DNA of 64,000 bases from Sulfolobales archaeon. GTDB lineage: Archaea > Thermoproteota > Thermoprotei_A > Sulfolobales > NBVN01. The stretch spans positions 1 to 64,000 of the forward strand of contig JAOAKA010000005.1 of the NCBI GenBank assembly GCA_026413885.1, written 5' to 3'. The notes beneath the pieces were generated by a model, which saw only the letters and a list, made by a program, of their open reading frames with translations, searched no databases and had not been told where the DNA came from. The position numbers were made by a program, and so were the translations under genes. This document shows positions 15,903 through 23,981 of the stretch, one piece after another; position 1 is the stretch's first letter, and each line of letters starts with the position of its first letter.

Positions 15903-17084
15903 CTACAGTCCCTCCGAGAATAGCCCCAAGGCCCTGTATACGGTGATGTAACTACCTCTAGTCAGGCTCGTAACCCCCTTCGCGAGAATCGCGAAGCCCC
16001 GGGAGCTCAAAACGGTTTTTATACTGTAGGAGGGTGTCTCCACTAACTCCACCTCCAGCTTCTCCTCGTCGGTGATTCTCACGAACCTCACCCGTGTGAA
16101 GCTGGAGAACCTACCCCTGTACTCGTAGTCCGATGTCAGCCTGTACAGCCCTATGGGGTAGTGAGCCCTCGGGCTGGAGCCCTGGAGGCGCTTTATTAGG
16201 GGCTGCAGGAGGAATACGGTGCCCGATATAGTGGACTGGGGGAGGCCTGGGAGGAGTACCACCGGCTTACCTCTAATCCTGGCTAGGGAGGTGGCTCTAC
16301 CGGGCTGCACGGCCACTCCTCTAACTAGGAGTGCGCCACCGGGTAGTGAGATTGCGGCACTCACGGTGAGGTCCCTCCTCCCGAGGGAGACTCCCCCGAT
16401 GGTCACTACTACGTCGTATCGCTCGACACCACCTCTAAGTACTCCCGAGATCGTCTCGACGGAGTCTTCGACCGGCTCAGCTAGACTAACAACACCTCCA
16501 ACAGCTTCACACATAGCTTTCACCAGTAGACCGCTGGACTCAACCCTACCCTCTCTGTTTACGAACTCCGAACCTGTGGGGATTACCAGTATTCGCGGTC
16601 TTCTATGAATTCTAACCCTCTTCACGCCTAGACTGAGTAGAGCCCTAGCTAGGGGTGGTGTAACTAGCTGACCCCTACTGCCGACTACGTCTCCCCTCAA
16701 GAAGTCGGAGCCCCTCCTAGCGATCTCGTGGCCCCTCTCGTAGACCCTCGGAATAACTATGCCGCCACCGGAGACTCTAGCTGACTCTACCGGAACTACT
16801 GCTACAGCTCCCTCGGGGACCGGCTGACCCGTCTCTACGTAGCTAGTCTCACACAGATTCAGAGATGGTTTACTCACGAGCTTAAACAATAGACTGTCGC
16901 ACTCGGAGATAGCGTATCCGTCAACTAGAGATACATCGAACTCCGGCAGGTCCTTGGGGGACACTATGTCTTCAGCTAGAAACCTACCTACAGCCTCATT
17001 AACTTCTACGGATTCAGTCCCCAGTGGTGTGGCTAGCTCAGCTATGAGCTCTCCCAACCGCTCTAACTCTACGTACTTAAACAT
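15903..17084 (-). CDS. moeA: Molybdopterin molybdenumtransferase MoeA
   Basis: MoeA inserts molybdate or tungstate into adenylated molybdopterin. This 393-residue protein has the N-terminal domain I pattern ending EDIVSPKDLPEFDVSLVDGYA. The beta-barrel domain II follows (VVPVESARV). The MPT-binding domain III contains VTIGGVSLGRRD at about residue 225 and LLPGLPQSTISGTVFLL, and a C-terminal barrel completes the fold. All domains are present at normal length. In a hyperthermophile this pathway usually serves tungsten enzymes such as aldehyde:ferredoxin oxidoreductases, which is inference. It ends 11 bp from the thiamine-binding gene on the other strand. Confidence 0.9.
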   Translation of the reverse strand: MFKYVELERLGELIAELATPLGTESVEVNEAVGRFLAEDIVSPKDLPEFDVSLVDGYAISECDSLLFKLVSKPSLNLCETSYVETGQPVPEGAVAVVPVESARVSGGGIVIPRVYERGHEIARRGSDFLRGDVVGSRGQLVTPPLARALLSLGVKRVRIHRRPRILVIPTGSEFVNREGRVESSGLLVKAMCEAVGGVVSLAEPVEDSVETISGVLRGGVERYDVVVTIGGVSLGRRDLTVSAAISLPGGALLVRGVAVQPGRATSLARIRGKPVVLLPGLPQSTISGTVFLLQPLIKRLQGSSPRAHYPIGLYRLTSDYEYRGRFSSFTRVRFVRITDEEKLEVELVETPSYSIKTVLSSRGFAILAKGVTSLTRGSYITVYRALGLFSEGL

Positions 17085-17185
17085 GGGTTGACTGATGGAC
17101 TCCCCCCAGGCTACTACTGAAAGAGGTAAATAACTCAGCTAGAGTGCGCTCTCAAGCAACATTAGGAGCCGTCTCGGTAGTGCAG

Positions 17186-17260
17186 CGGGCCCGCCGGGAT
17201 TTGAACCCGGGACCACCGGCTTAGAAGGCCGGCACCCTATCCTGGCTGGGCCACGGGCCC
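17186..17260 (-). tRNA. tRNA-Arg (anticodon TCT)
   Basis: On the minus strand the acceptor GGGCCCG pairs with CGGGCCC. The D arm is GCCC/GGGT around AGCCAGGATA. Anticodon stem CCGGC/GCCGG carries loop CTTCTAA, so the anticodon is TCT. The T arm is CCGGG TTCAAAT CCCGG. Length is 75 nt with discriminator G and no encoded CCA. No intron is present. It decodes AGA, a very frequent Arg codon in this window. Confidence 0.95.
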
Positions 17261-17307
17261 TTCCTGCAGTGATTCACTGCTAAGTTTAAAACTGTTTCGA
17301 GAGTGTG

Positions 17308-18369
17308 TTAGAGAGGGTGTCTCGGAGCTATCTTTACGACCGCGGGTTTCTCTAGGTTCTCACTGTACTCTACGTCAGTCTTTAATACTTGCTTCACGAG
17401 CCAAAGGTTTGTGTATACGTGTAGAGTTAGTTTCGAGATACCGATCAAACTGACACCTCTCGCTAGAGCTAGATACGGCACTAAGATATCGGCCATATGT
17501 CTATCGTAAGCCATCCCAGTAGCTAGCTCTTCGAGAAGCTTAGAAGCTGCTTCAGCACCAACAACTTCAGCCGGCTTACCTCTCTCACCGAGAGAGTCAG
17601 CACCTAGAACGCTATTCTCTGTTTGAGCCCACAGAACAACTCCGGAACCAGGTCCTAAGTGGTAGTCTTTCTCAGGTTCATACCACTCTAAAACTACGTC
17701 TACACTAGCCCCGACTCTGTGCTTTCTTAACTCTTCAACTACTGCTCTAGCCTGTCTCTCAGCTACGTGCTTAGGAAGTTTGACACAGTGTGAGATGCCT
17801 TCAACTTTCTTGAGAGGTCCAGCACTCACAACATTCACAGATTTGAAAGACTTAGGTGGTTTATCTACAGTAACTCTAACTACACCACCTCCTCTAGGGT
17901 AGTGCCCTCTCCTCACCAACTCTACTCTAAATATGTAGCCCAATCTCTCGAGATGGGGTTTGACGACATATCTTAAGTAGTCTATAGGAGGTGACCACGG
18001 GACGTCAGTGCCTCCCCTCACCTCGATCGTCACTGGAGAATCAGCAAAAGCCGCTATAGGTAGTAGTGTTTGGAGAACTAGAGTTACAGAGCCGGCCGTA
18101 CCTACATCAAATTCATACCTACCCCCTCTAATAGAGCCGGGCTTAAACACTACTTCAGTAGAGCCGACTGAAGCTCCTTCAACTACTGCGTTACATATTT
18201 TAGCAGCTGCTAAAATACCGGTTAAGTGCTGTTTCTTAAGTCCCGGCTCAGGTCTCTTAGCTCTTATATTAACTACTCTAATATCGATACCAGCTATAGC
18301 TGAAAGAGCTACAGCTGTTCTAAGTATCTGACCCCCTCCCTCACCGAAAGACCCATCGACCTCCAGCAT
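17308..18369 (-). CDS. rtcA: RNA 3'-terminal phosphate cyclase RtcA
   Basis: RtcA converts RNA 3'-phosphate to 2',3'-cyclic phosphate using ATP through a covalent His-AMP. The protein begins MLEVDGSFGEGGGQILRTA, the family start, so I use the ATG at 18369. A longer frame from 18429 would overlap the neighbouring gene by 50 nt. RAKRPEPGLKKQHLTG, GGTDVPWSPP and the catalytic His in AYDRHMADILVPYLALA are present. A GGCGGGAG purine stretch precedes the ATG. It overlaps or abuts the NMN adenylyltransferase gene, so the two are probably co-transcribed. Confidence 0.92.
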   Translation of the reverse strand: MLEVDGSFGEGGGQILRTAVALSAIAGIDIRVVNIRAKRPEPGLKKQHLTGILAAAKICNAVVEGASVGSTEVVFKPGSIRGGRYEFDVGTAGSVTLVLQTLLPIAAFADSPVTIEVRGGTDVPWSPPIDYLRYVVKPHLERLGYIFRVELVRRGHYPRGGGVVRVTVDKPPKSFKSVNVVSAGPLKKVEGISHCVKLPKHVAERQARAVVEELRKHRVGASVDVVLEWYEPEKDYHLGPGSGVVLWAQTENSVLGADSLGERGKPAEVVGAEAASKLLEELATGMAYDRHMADILVPYLALARGVSLIGISKLTLHVYTNLWLVKQVLKTDVEYSENLEKPAVVKIAPRHPL

Positions 18370-18379
18370 ACTCCCGCCT

Positions 18380-18913
18380 TCAGTCAGAGCCGAGAACCTC
18401 TCTGATTCTCTCAACACCACCGATCTCATCTATGAATTTCGCGACTGAAGAAGGTACGTACGACCTCCAGCTCTCATTACCAGCAGCCATGAGTCTTCTA
18501 ATCTTAGTTGACGAATACTTCCCCCTCTCGTATGGGGGCGGTACGAGCACCTCGTAGCCAGCCTCCCTGAATAATCTAATTACGAGAGGGTTTCTCGCAA
18601 CTCCGTACTTAAATCTAGGTACATAGAGCTGTACGTAGATAGGCCAGACAGAGTTCATCAATATATCTGGAACTGGTATTATGTAAATTCTACCGAGGTT
18701 CAAGCCGTACTCCTCTAGAGCTAGCTTCAACATCACTACTCTCTCACCAGCAGTAAATGGATTAACTATTGTGTGAGATTCTTGAGCTGTTCCAATAGCT
18801 ATAATTAACTCGTCAACTCCACTGAGAGCCCACTTAATAACCTCTACATGACCTAGGTGAACAGGCTGGAACCTACCTGGATATACTGCTCGAACTACGT
18901 CATTCCAAACCAT
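18380..18913 (-). CDS. Nicotinamide-nucleotide adenylyltransferase
   Basis: The 177-residue archaeal-type NMNAT makes NAD from NMN and ATP. The nucleotidyltransferase signature GRFQPVHLGHVEVI (HxGH) lies near residues 13-26. A second signature STKIRRLMAAG (the ISSTxIR type) is near residue 133. ATG start and length match the family. It lies between the CYTH gene, 48 bp upstream, and rtcA, immediately downstream, in what looks like a three-gene unit. Confidence 0.92.
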   Translation of the reverse strand: MVWNDVVRAVYPGRFQPVHLGHVEVIKWALSGVDELIIAIGTAQESHTIVNPFTAGERVVMLKLALEEYGLNLGRIYIIPVPDILMNSVWPIYVQLYVPRFKYGVARNPLVIRLFREAGYEVLVPPPYERGKYSSTKIRRLMAAGNESWRSYVPSSVAKFIDEIGGVERIREVLGSD

Positions 18914-18961
18914 AGACCTTCCCTAACCACAGTAATCAAGAAGCATATAAACCGAGAGACC

Positions 18962-19513
18962 CTATATACAACTACTAGCGAGAAGAAGCTCGAGATAGGA
19001 CTCACTAATCAACTCACTGCCGTCGAGGTCGAGATCGCGTAATACCCTCCTAACTTTAGCTAGAAAGTCTTCTGCGGACTTCGGGTTTACTTCCTCAAAC
19101 TCTATGAAGCTACCTAAACACTCAACCACATCTACAGACAGATTCAGCTCTACTCCAGTAAAGTAGGACCTCTTCTTTCTAACAACTATGTCCCTCAAGC
19201 CGAGCATCTTGAGAATCTTTAAAACACTGTCATCTCGCAATTCCGTCTCAAACTCTTCTCTAGCTTTTACATCACGCAGTAGCATAGGACTCTTATAAGT
19301 TAGCTTAAATTCAGCTCCAGAATCACTCTCAGTTTTTCTAAATCTTAGTACAGCACCCTCTCTATAGCCGGGACACCCTCTCAAATCAAAGTAGTGGTCT
19401 TCCTCGTAGACATCCCCACTCCTGGAGAAACCTAGACTAGCTAATCTACCAGTAATCTCACTTAATCTTGCTTCAGGTATTCTTACCTTAACTTCGAACT
19501 CAGCTCTACGCAG
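18962..19513 (-). CDS. CYTH-domain protein with apparent CTG start
   Basis: CYTH proteins (CyaB/ThTPase type) are tunnel-fold enzymes acting on triphosphates. The first in-frame ATG/GTG/TTG is at 19384, but reading upstream in the same frame gives AEFEVKVRIPEARLSEI. This carries the diagnostic ExExK motif of the family, and continuous homologous-looking sequence follows to DHYFDLRGCPGYREGAVLRF. No standard start exists between the upstream stop (TGA, with the frame opening at about 19534) and this motif. A CTG at 19511-19513 lies 7 nt after GGTGG. The full product is about 183 residues, normal for CYTH proteins. Later conserved parts include ELNLSVDVVECLGSFIEFEE. Confidence 0.78.
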   Translation of the reverse strand: MRRAEFEVKVRIPEARLSEITGRLASLGFSRSGDVYEEDHYFDLRGCPGYREGAVLRFRKTESDSGAEFKLTYKSPMLLRDVKAREEFETELRDDSVLKILKMLGLRDIVVRKKRSYFTGVELNLSVDVVECLGSFIEFEEVNPKSAEDFLAKVRRVLRDLDLDGSELISESYLELLLASSCI

Positions 19514-19611
19514 AGGTCTTCCACCACAGTAGTAGTTTCAGCTACATGATTAAATTATAGTGAGAGTTGGGGGTTAAATCTAGGCATTAAACTATAGTTA
19601 GCGGATTTAAA

Positions 19612-20640
19612 GTGGTTGTGAGCTATACAGCTCTACTAGGAGACGTCTGGAGAAAGATCTCGGAGTCTATAAACCCGACCGCGAGAGAGCTAGCTTCAAG
19701 ATACGGATACTTAGATTATGCGGTAGCTAGATACTACGAAATCCTCGGCGGCTGGGAGTATGTGAAGGAACTACTAGAGGCTTTTGAAAAACCTCTATCT
19801 AGAACCATCAGAGTAAATACTCTAAGATTTAGAGACTCTCGGGAGGTTTTAGAGAGATTAGAGAAACTCGGATACGAGTTCTCTAAGATTTCGTGGGAAT
19901 CCTTCTCCTATATAGTTACGAAAACTGGGAGGATTCCACTAGGTGCTACCCACGAGTTTCTACTAGGCGGCTACTACCTCTATAGAGGTGCGGCTTCACT
20001 TATTTCACCACTAGCTCTACTCCCTAAGCCATCAGATGTAGTCTTAGATAGTGCTGCAGCACCGGGAGGAAAAACTACACATCTCGCTCAGCTAATGGGA
20101 AATAGAGGGGTGATCGTCGCTGTGGATGTCAGTAGAGAGAGGTTTAGAGCTCTTAGATCGAATCTCGAAAGAATGGGTGTGGAGAACGTGGTCGCACTAA
20201 GAATAGATAGTAGAAAAATCCCGGGAATCTTTGGTGAACACTTCACTAAGTCTCTACTTGATGCGCCATGCACTGGTGAGGGAATAATTCAGATAGACCC
20301 CACGAGAAAGACAAAGACTTCATTCGAAGACCTGGTGAGAGCACATAAGAGGCAGGTAGAGCTACTGACAGCAGCTATACACTCTACAGTACCCGGAGGT
20401 TTAATAGTGTATTCAACGTGCTCTATAGCACCAGAGGAAGATGAATTCACAGTAGCTGAAGTATTAGAGAAGTTGAATAACGTGAGAGTAGTAAAACCCT
20501 CGGTAGGGTTAGACCTCGAGCCGGGGGTCACAGAGTACTTCGGGATTGAACTACCGGCGCAACTTAAGTTATGCGGTAGAACTTATCCTCATAGACACGG
20601 CTTCGAGGGATTCTTCATATGTGTGCTCGAAAAAGTGTAG
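19612..20640 (+). CDS. NOL1/NOP2/Sun-family RNA m5C methyltransferase
   Basis: A 342-residue class I methyltransferase acting on rRNA or tRNA cytosine-5. The N-terminal PUA-like/ferredoxin-like region (RTIRVNTLRF) is followed by the SAM motif VVLDSAAAPGGKTTHLAQLM. Motif IV is LLDAPCTGEGIIQ, with the turnover Cys, and motif VI is IVYSTCSIAPEEDE, with the catalytic Cys. All catalytic residues are present. GTG start. It overlaps the next gene, a PUA-domain protein, by 22 nt, indicating translational coupling. Confidence 0.9.
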   Translation: MVVSYTALLGDVWRKISESINPTARELASRYGYLDYAVARYYEILGGWEYVKELLEAFEKPLSRTIRVNTLRFRDSREVLERLEKLGYEFSKISWESFSYIVTKTGRIPLGATHEFLLGGYYLYRGAASLISPLALLPKPSDVVLDSAAAPGGKTTHLAQLMGNRGVIVAVDVSRERFRALRSNLERMGVENVVALRIDSRKIPGIFGEHFTKSLLDAPCTGEGIIQIDPTRKTKTSFEDLVRAHKRQVELLTAAIHSTVPGGLIVYSTCSIAPEEDEFTVAEVLEKLNNVRVVKPSVGLDLEPGVTEYFGIELPAQLKLCGRTYPHRHGFEGFFICVLEKV

Positions 20641-21209
20641 AATGTGTTGTAGGTGAGGATGAAGCTTTAAACCACATAGCGAGACTCTACGGCTCTAGAG
20701 CACTAGAGGCTCTCAAAGAGTACATACCTCTACACTGTGTTAAACCACTTAACGAAGTCTATCTACTTAAAGCCGAATTTCTGAGTACTATCGAGAAAAT
20801 AGTGGAGAGTGGTAGATACCCGTATCTCGCTGGTCTCTACGCTGGGAGACTTAGGTCTAGTAAGCCGAAGTTCATACCATCCCACATACTAGTAGATAAG
20901 ATATACAAGTACATCAAACACCCAGTTAGAGCTGTAAAAATTTCTGAGACCGGAGTTAAGGTAGTTCTGTACGGGAGAGACATCCTAGCTGAATCTGTTA
21001 CTGAGTGCTACGAACCCGTGGAGATCGGTGAGGTACTGTCTATATTGGGGCCGAACGGCTACGTCTACGCAATAGGTCTTTCCACTATATCGAGCTGCGG
21101 AGAAGTTCACAGACTGAGAGAGAAAGACCTAGTAGCTAAATCGGTGTTCGACCTCGGGTGGTATCTGCGGGGTGGAACAATACTGCGAGAAGCTAGATAC
21201 AAGATATAG
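20619..21209 (+). CDS. PUA-domain RNA-binding protein, Nip7-like
   Basis: A 196-residue protein with an N-terminal alpha/beta domain and a C-terminal PUA domain (about residues 105-190). PUA features are VKVVLYGRDILAESV, then EPVEIGEVLSILGPNGYVYAIG. The layout resembles archaeal Nip7-type ribosome-biogenesis proteins, though here it is longer than the common 160-180 residues. Its start lies inside the m5C methyltransferase gene, so a shared role in rRNA or tRNA modification is likely. The specific target cannot be read from sequence. Confidence 0.7.
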   Translation: MCARKSVECVVGEDEALNHIARLYGSRALEALKEYIPLHCVKPLNEVYLLKAEFLSTIEKIVESGRYPYLAGLYAGRLRSSKPKFIPSHILVDKIYKYIKHPVRAVKISETGVKVVLYGRDILAESVTECYEPVEIGEVLSILGPNGYVYAIGLSTISSCGEVHRLREKDLVAKSVFDLGWYLRGGTILREARYKI

Positions 21210-21282
21210 CTTTTAAGTATAGGTCTCTAACAGTAGCTCAGGTTTTAATGGTTTACTGTAGGGATTAGCTGGGTGACATAAG

Positions 21283-22590
21283 TTAAGAACTAGAGGGGAA
21301 ATCGGAAGTATAGCTCTACCAATACTTGTAGGCTCGATACCTGACTCAGTTATAAGTTTAGTGAGTATGGTAGTAGCTTCTAGAATAGGTACTGAAGTAG
21401 TTGCTGGAACCGGTCTGGCGTCTTACCTCTTCTTCATATTGAACGCTGTTATGTCTATCTTCATGGTCGGACTCCTCGTATACTGCTCTCAAGCTTTTGG
21501 AGCAGGTAGGAGAGACTTAATCGAGAGAGCTGTAGGAGAGTCACTACTAACATCTATCACAATATCTGCTGCTGTAATTATTTCATCTAATATATGGATA
21601 CATAGCTACACAGAAGTCCTCTCGGGAGGTCAGTCAGGTGTCAGCACTATCGCCTCTACTTACCTAAGTTTCAGAATTCTATCGGTTCCAGCACTAATGG
21701 TGAGCTCTATTCTAGCCTCCTCCTATAGAGCGGTAAACATGCCGTGGATACCTGCTTATTCTTCAATAGCTACTGGAATATCGAGCGTTGTACTCATACC
21801 ATCACTCGGACTCGGCTATCTTTACCTACCTAGAATGGGAGTTGAGGGATTGGGTATAGCCTCTGCTCTATCTCAATACGTAGGTCTAGCTCTCTACGCA
21901 CTCTTTAAACCGCCGTTTAAATTACGTATTAAGCTCTTCTCCAGCGTATTACTAAAAGTATTAGCTATCGGTATTCCAGCATCTATAGAGAGAATAGTCG
22001 GTAGCCTCGGACAGAATATCTACATAAACGCTGTAGCCAGGTCTGGTGTGAGAGCACTAGCAGCACACAACATAGGGTTAAGTATCGAGAGTATACTTAT
22101 AAATCCTGTTTTCGCTGTGAACATAGCTGCTTCAGCTAGAGTAGGTCAGAGAGTTGGGTCGAACGAGGTAGAGAAGCTAGATCAGCTGGTGAGAGAAGCA
22201 CTGAAGATAGGTCTCTCGTGGATGGCTATAGCTACAGCTCTACTAATCGCAGTGTCACCAATTGCTGGAGGTTTCTTTACTCAAGACGTAGATATAGCTG
22301 GATTAGTTACTGTATACCTAGTTCTAGCAGCTATATCGGAAATAGGATTCGGAGGATCTCTAGCGCTATACGGAGTTATTAGAGGTATGGGTAGTACGTG
22401 GGTACCTCTAGTAGTGAATTCATTCACAGTTCTCGTACTTCGTGCAGCACTAGCTCAACTGCTGCAGCCGCTCTACGGAATCTATGGTGTGTGGTTTACC
22501 CAGATAACAGATATGTATGGTAGATTAGCGATATCTTACGTGTTATACGAGAGGTTTAAATCAAAACTACTCGTAAAGTTAGTATCGTAG
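21283..22590 (+). CDS. MATE-family efflux transporter with non-standard start
   Basis: A polytopic transporter of the MATE/MOP superfamily, with about 12 hydrophobic segments. The first standard start is GTG at 21361, but this cuts the first membrane helix. In-frame upstream sequence GSIALPILVGSIPDSVISL followed by VVASRIGTEVVAG is the typical MATE helix 1. Upstream the frame is open only from 21277, after a TGA. It contains no ATG/GTG/TTG. GGGTGA at 21271-21276 followed by 6 nt points to TTA at 21283 as the start. A single change from TTG is the simplest explanation. The product would be about 435 residues, normal for the family. Substrate unknown. Confidence 0.8.
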   Translation, partial: LRTRGEIGSIALPILVGSIPDSVISLVSMVVASRIGTEVVAGTGLASYLFFILNAVMSIFMVGLLVYCSQAFGAGRRDLIERAVGESLLTSITISAAVIISSNIWIHSYTEVLSGGQSGVSTIASTYLSFRILSVPALMVSSILASSYRAVNMPWIPAYSSIATGISSVVLIPSLGLGYLYLPRMGVEGLGIASALSQYVGLALYALFKPPFKLRIKLFSSVLLKVLAIGIPASIERIVGSLGQNIYINAVARSGVRALAAHNIGLSIESILINPVFAVNIAASARVGQRVGSNEVEKLDQLVREALKIGLSWMAIATALLIAVSPIAGGFFTQDVDIAGLVTVYLVLAAISEIGFGGSLALYGVIRGMGSTWVPLVVNSFTVLVLRAALAQLLQPLYGIYGVWFTQITDMYGRLAISYVLYERFKSKLLVKLVS

Positions 22591-22601
22591 ATATCCACAG
22601 A

Positions 22602-23330
22602 TTACATATACATCTTAACTTTACTTTCAGCTTCTTTAACAGCTTCTTTAAGCATTTCTTCAGCTTCTTCTACTAGCTTCGAGTGCTCAGTAAGTTCTCT
22701 TACGTCAATAGAGATATTCAGTAAGCTACCGATCCTCTCCACAGCTACAGAAGCTGCTTTCGGGTCGTACTTGCTCGGGTCTGTGTACGGGAGAACTATG
22801 AGTGTTGGAATGCTTCGTATTTCTAAAGCCATAGTTAGAAGAGCTAGTGGACCAACTATGTAGAGTCCCTTCGATAGAGGAGGTTCTGGAAGTTCCCAAC
22901 CACAGTTGTTTATACAGGCCCACGAGAGTTCTTCATCACCTACTCTAAACTTTGAGTTTAGTCCTCCAACTAAGATTGCTCTACTCCCACCTATAGAGGT
23001 AAACCAATCAACAACAGCTTCTACGAAAGCCTGTCTCTCCGGGGTGTGAGGTATTACATTGTTTAGTAGGAACACTATGCCTCTCTCAGGGTGTGCGAAT
23101 AGTTCGAAGGGGGTAACTATACCGTAGTCATCTATAGCTGTGAAATCAGGCATGTATCTAGTGAATATGGTCCCGATTTTAATTGCTTCGAGTTTCTTCA
23201 CCATATATCTAACTGCTATAGTGCCGACGTAGCCGAATCCCGGGAAGCCTGCTATAAGTAGCCAACTTCTTTTTTCTCTCAACACTTTCTTACCTTGCTC
23301 CGATACCGCTATTTTAATCATTCTCACCAC
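22602..23330 (-). CDS. PAC2-family protein (proteasome assembly chaperone type)
   Basis: A 242-residue member of the PAC2 family (PF09754). It has the N-terminal LLIAGFPGFGYVGTIAVRYM signature and a central strand-loop AILVGGLNSKF. A long charged C-terminal helix (residues about 212-240) completes it. Archaeal members are homologous to Pba1/Pba2 and have been found with the 20S proteasome or as ATP-grasp-associated proteins. It overlaps the upstream PUA gene by 17 nt, an arrangement that need not mean related function. Confidence 0.82.
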   Translation of the reverse strand: MVRMIKIAVSEQGKKVLREKRSWLLIAGFPGFGYVGTIAVRYMVKKLEAIKIGTIFTRYMPDFTAIDDYGIVTPFELFAHPERGIVFLLNNVIPHTPERQAFVEAVVDWFTSIGGSRAILVGGLNSKFRVGDEELSWACINNCGWELPEPPLSKGLYIVGPLALLTMALEIRSIPTLIVLPYTDPSKYDPKAASVAVERIGSLLNISIDVRELTEHSKLVEEAEEMLKEAVKEAESKVKMYM

Positions 23331-23814
23331 TTCGACACGCCCTTATTCTAACAGCGGAACCTCTAATAAAGTCTAGGATCTCTGTTGGTGATAGCTTTAG
23401 AGTGCCGACGCAGAGAAGTCTATCTAACTCGTCTACTACTAAGACTTCGTCACCAGATCTTAGACCCTCGTCGATGTAGAGAACGTGCCTCGAGAAAGCG
23501 GATGACCTGTGTTCAACGAGGTCACCAGCTACTTCAGATGCTACCACACATCTAAGCTTGGGATACCTGGTAGCTCTATGAACAAGTAGAGCACCATAGA
23601 TAGACGGTATCAGTGTGTGAGTGTATGCTCTAATAGTAAACAAGATCCTGCCTCTCTCATCTAATACAGCTCTAATCCTACCAGTCGCTTTCGAAATTCT
23701 CAAATATATTGAGTCAGGTATAGATCTCTCTCCAACACCAAGTCCGAACTGATAGTCAGCTATAGACCTAAGCACTGAGACCTCACTCTTCACAGCCGGT
23801 CTCGTCGTATACAC
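23314..23814 (-). CDS. PUA-domain partner of split archaeosine transglycosylase
   Basis: A 166-residue protein matching the C-terminal part of archaeosine tRNA-guanine transglycosylase. LRSIADYQFGLGVGE is the C2 domain start. GRIRAVLDERGRILFTIRA follows, and the PUA segment is RCVVASEVAGDLVE with SGDEVLVVDELDRLLCVG. In many archaea these are fused to the catalytic domain, while in several crenarchaea they are separate. Here the catalytic gene lies 167 bp upstream on the same strand. GTG start preceded by GGTGG. It should direct binding to the tRNA acceptor end for insertion of preQ0 at G15. Confidence 0.85.
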   Translation of the reverse strand: MYTTRPAVKSEVSVLRSIADYQFGLGVGERSIPDSIYLRISKATGRIRAVLDERGRILFTIRAYTHTLIPSIYGALLVHRATRYPKLRCVVASEVAGDLVEHRSSAFSRHVLYIDEGLRSGDEVLVVDELDRLLCVGTLKLSPTEILDFIRGSAVRIRACRSGEND

Positions 23815-23981
23815 TCAGACCACCTGCTGAAACCGCAGTGCATCACCGCTTACTCAAAGATACTCTCTGATGCTGTGTCTTTTAATTGAATATACAGCTG
23901 CAAGTAGAATAAACGACTCAGACATAAACAACACTCAGCTTAACTCCTGGGAATTCTGTTGTTGAAGTATGCTATACTTAT

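Noticed and set aside
18370-18429. Longer RtcA start at 18429
   Set aside because: Overlaps the NMN adenylyltransferase gene and adds residues before the family start MLEVDGSFGEGGG.
23815-23981. C/D box candidate upstream of the PUA partner gene (GTGATGC and CTGA, minus strand)
   Set aside because: C box is imperfect and the spacing to D is too short for two guides; GGTGG there is better read as a ribosome site.
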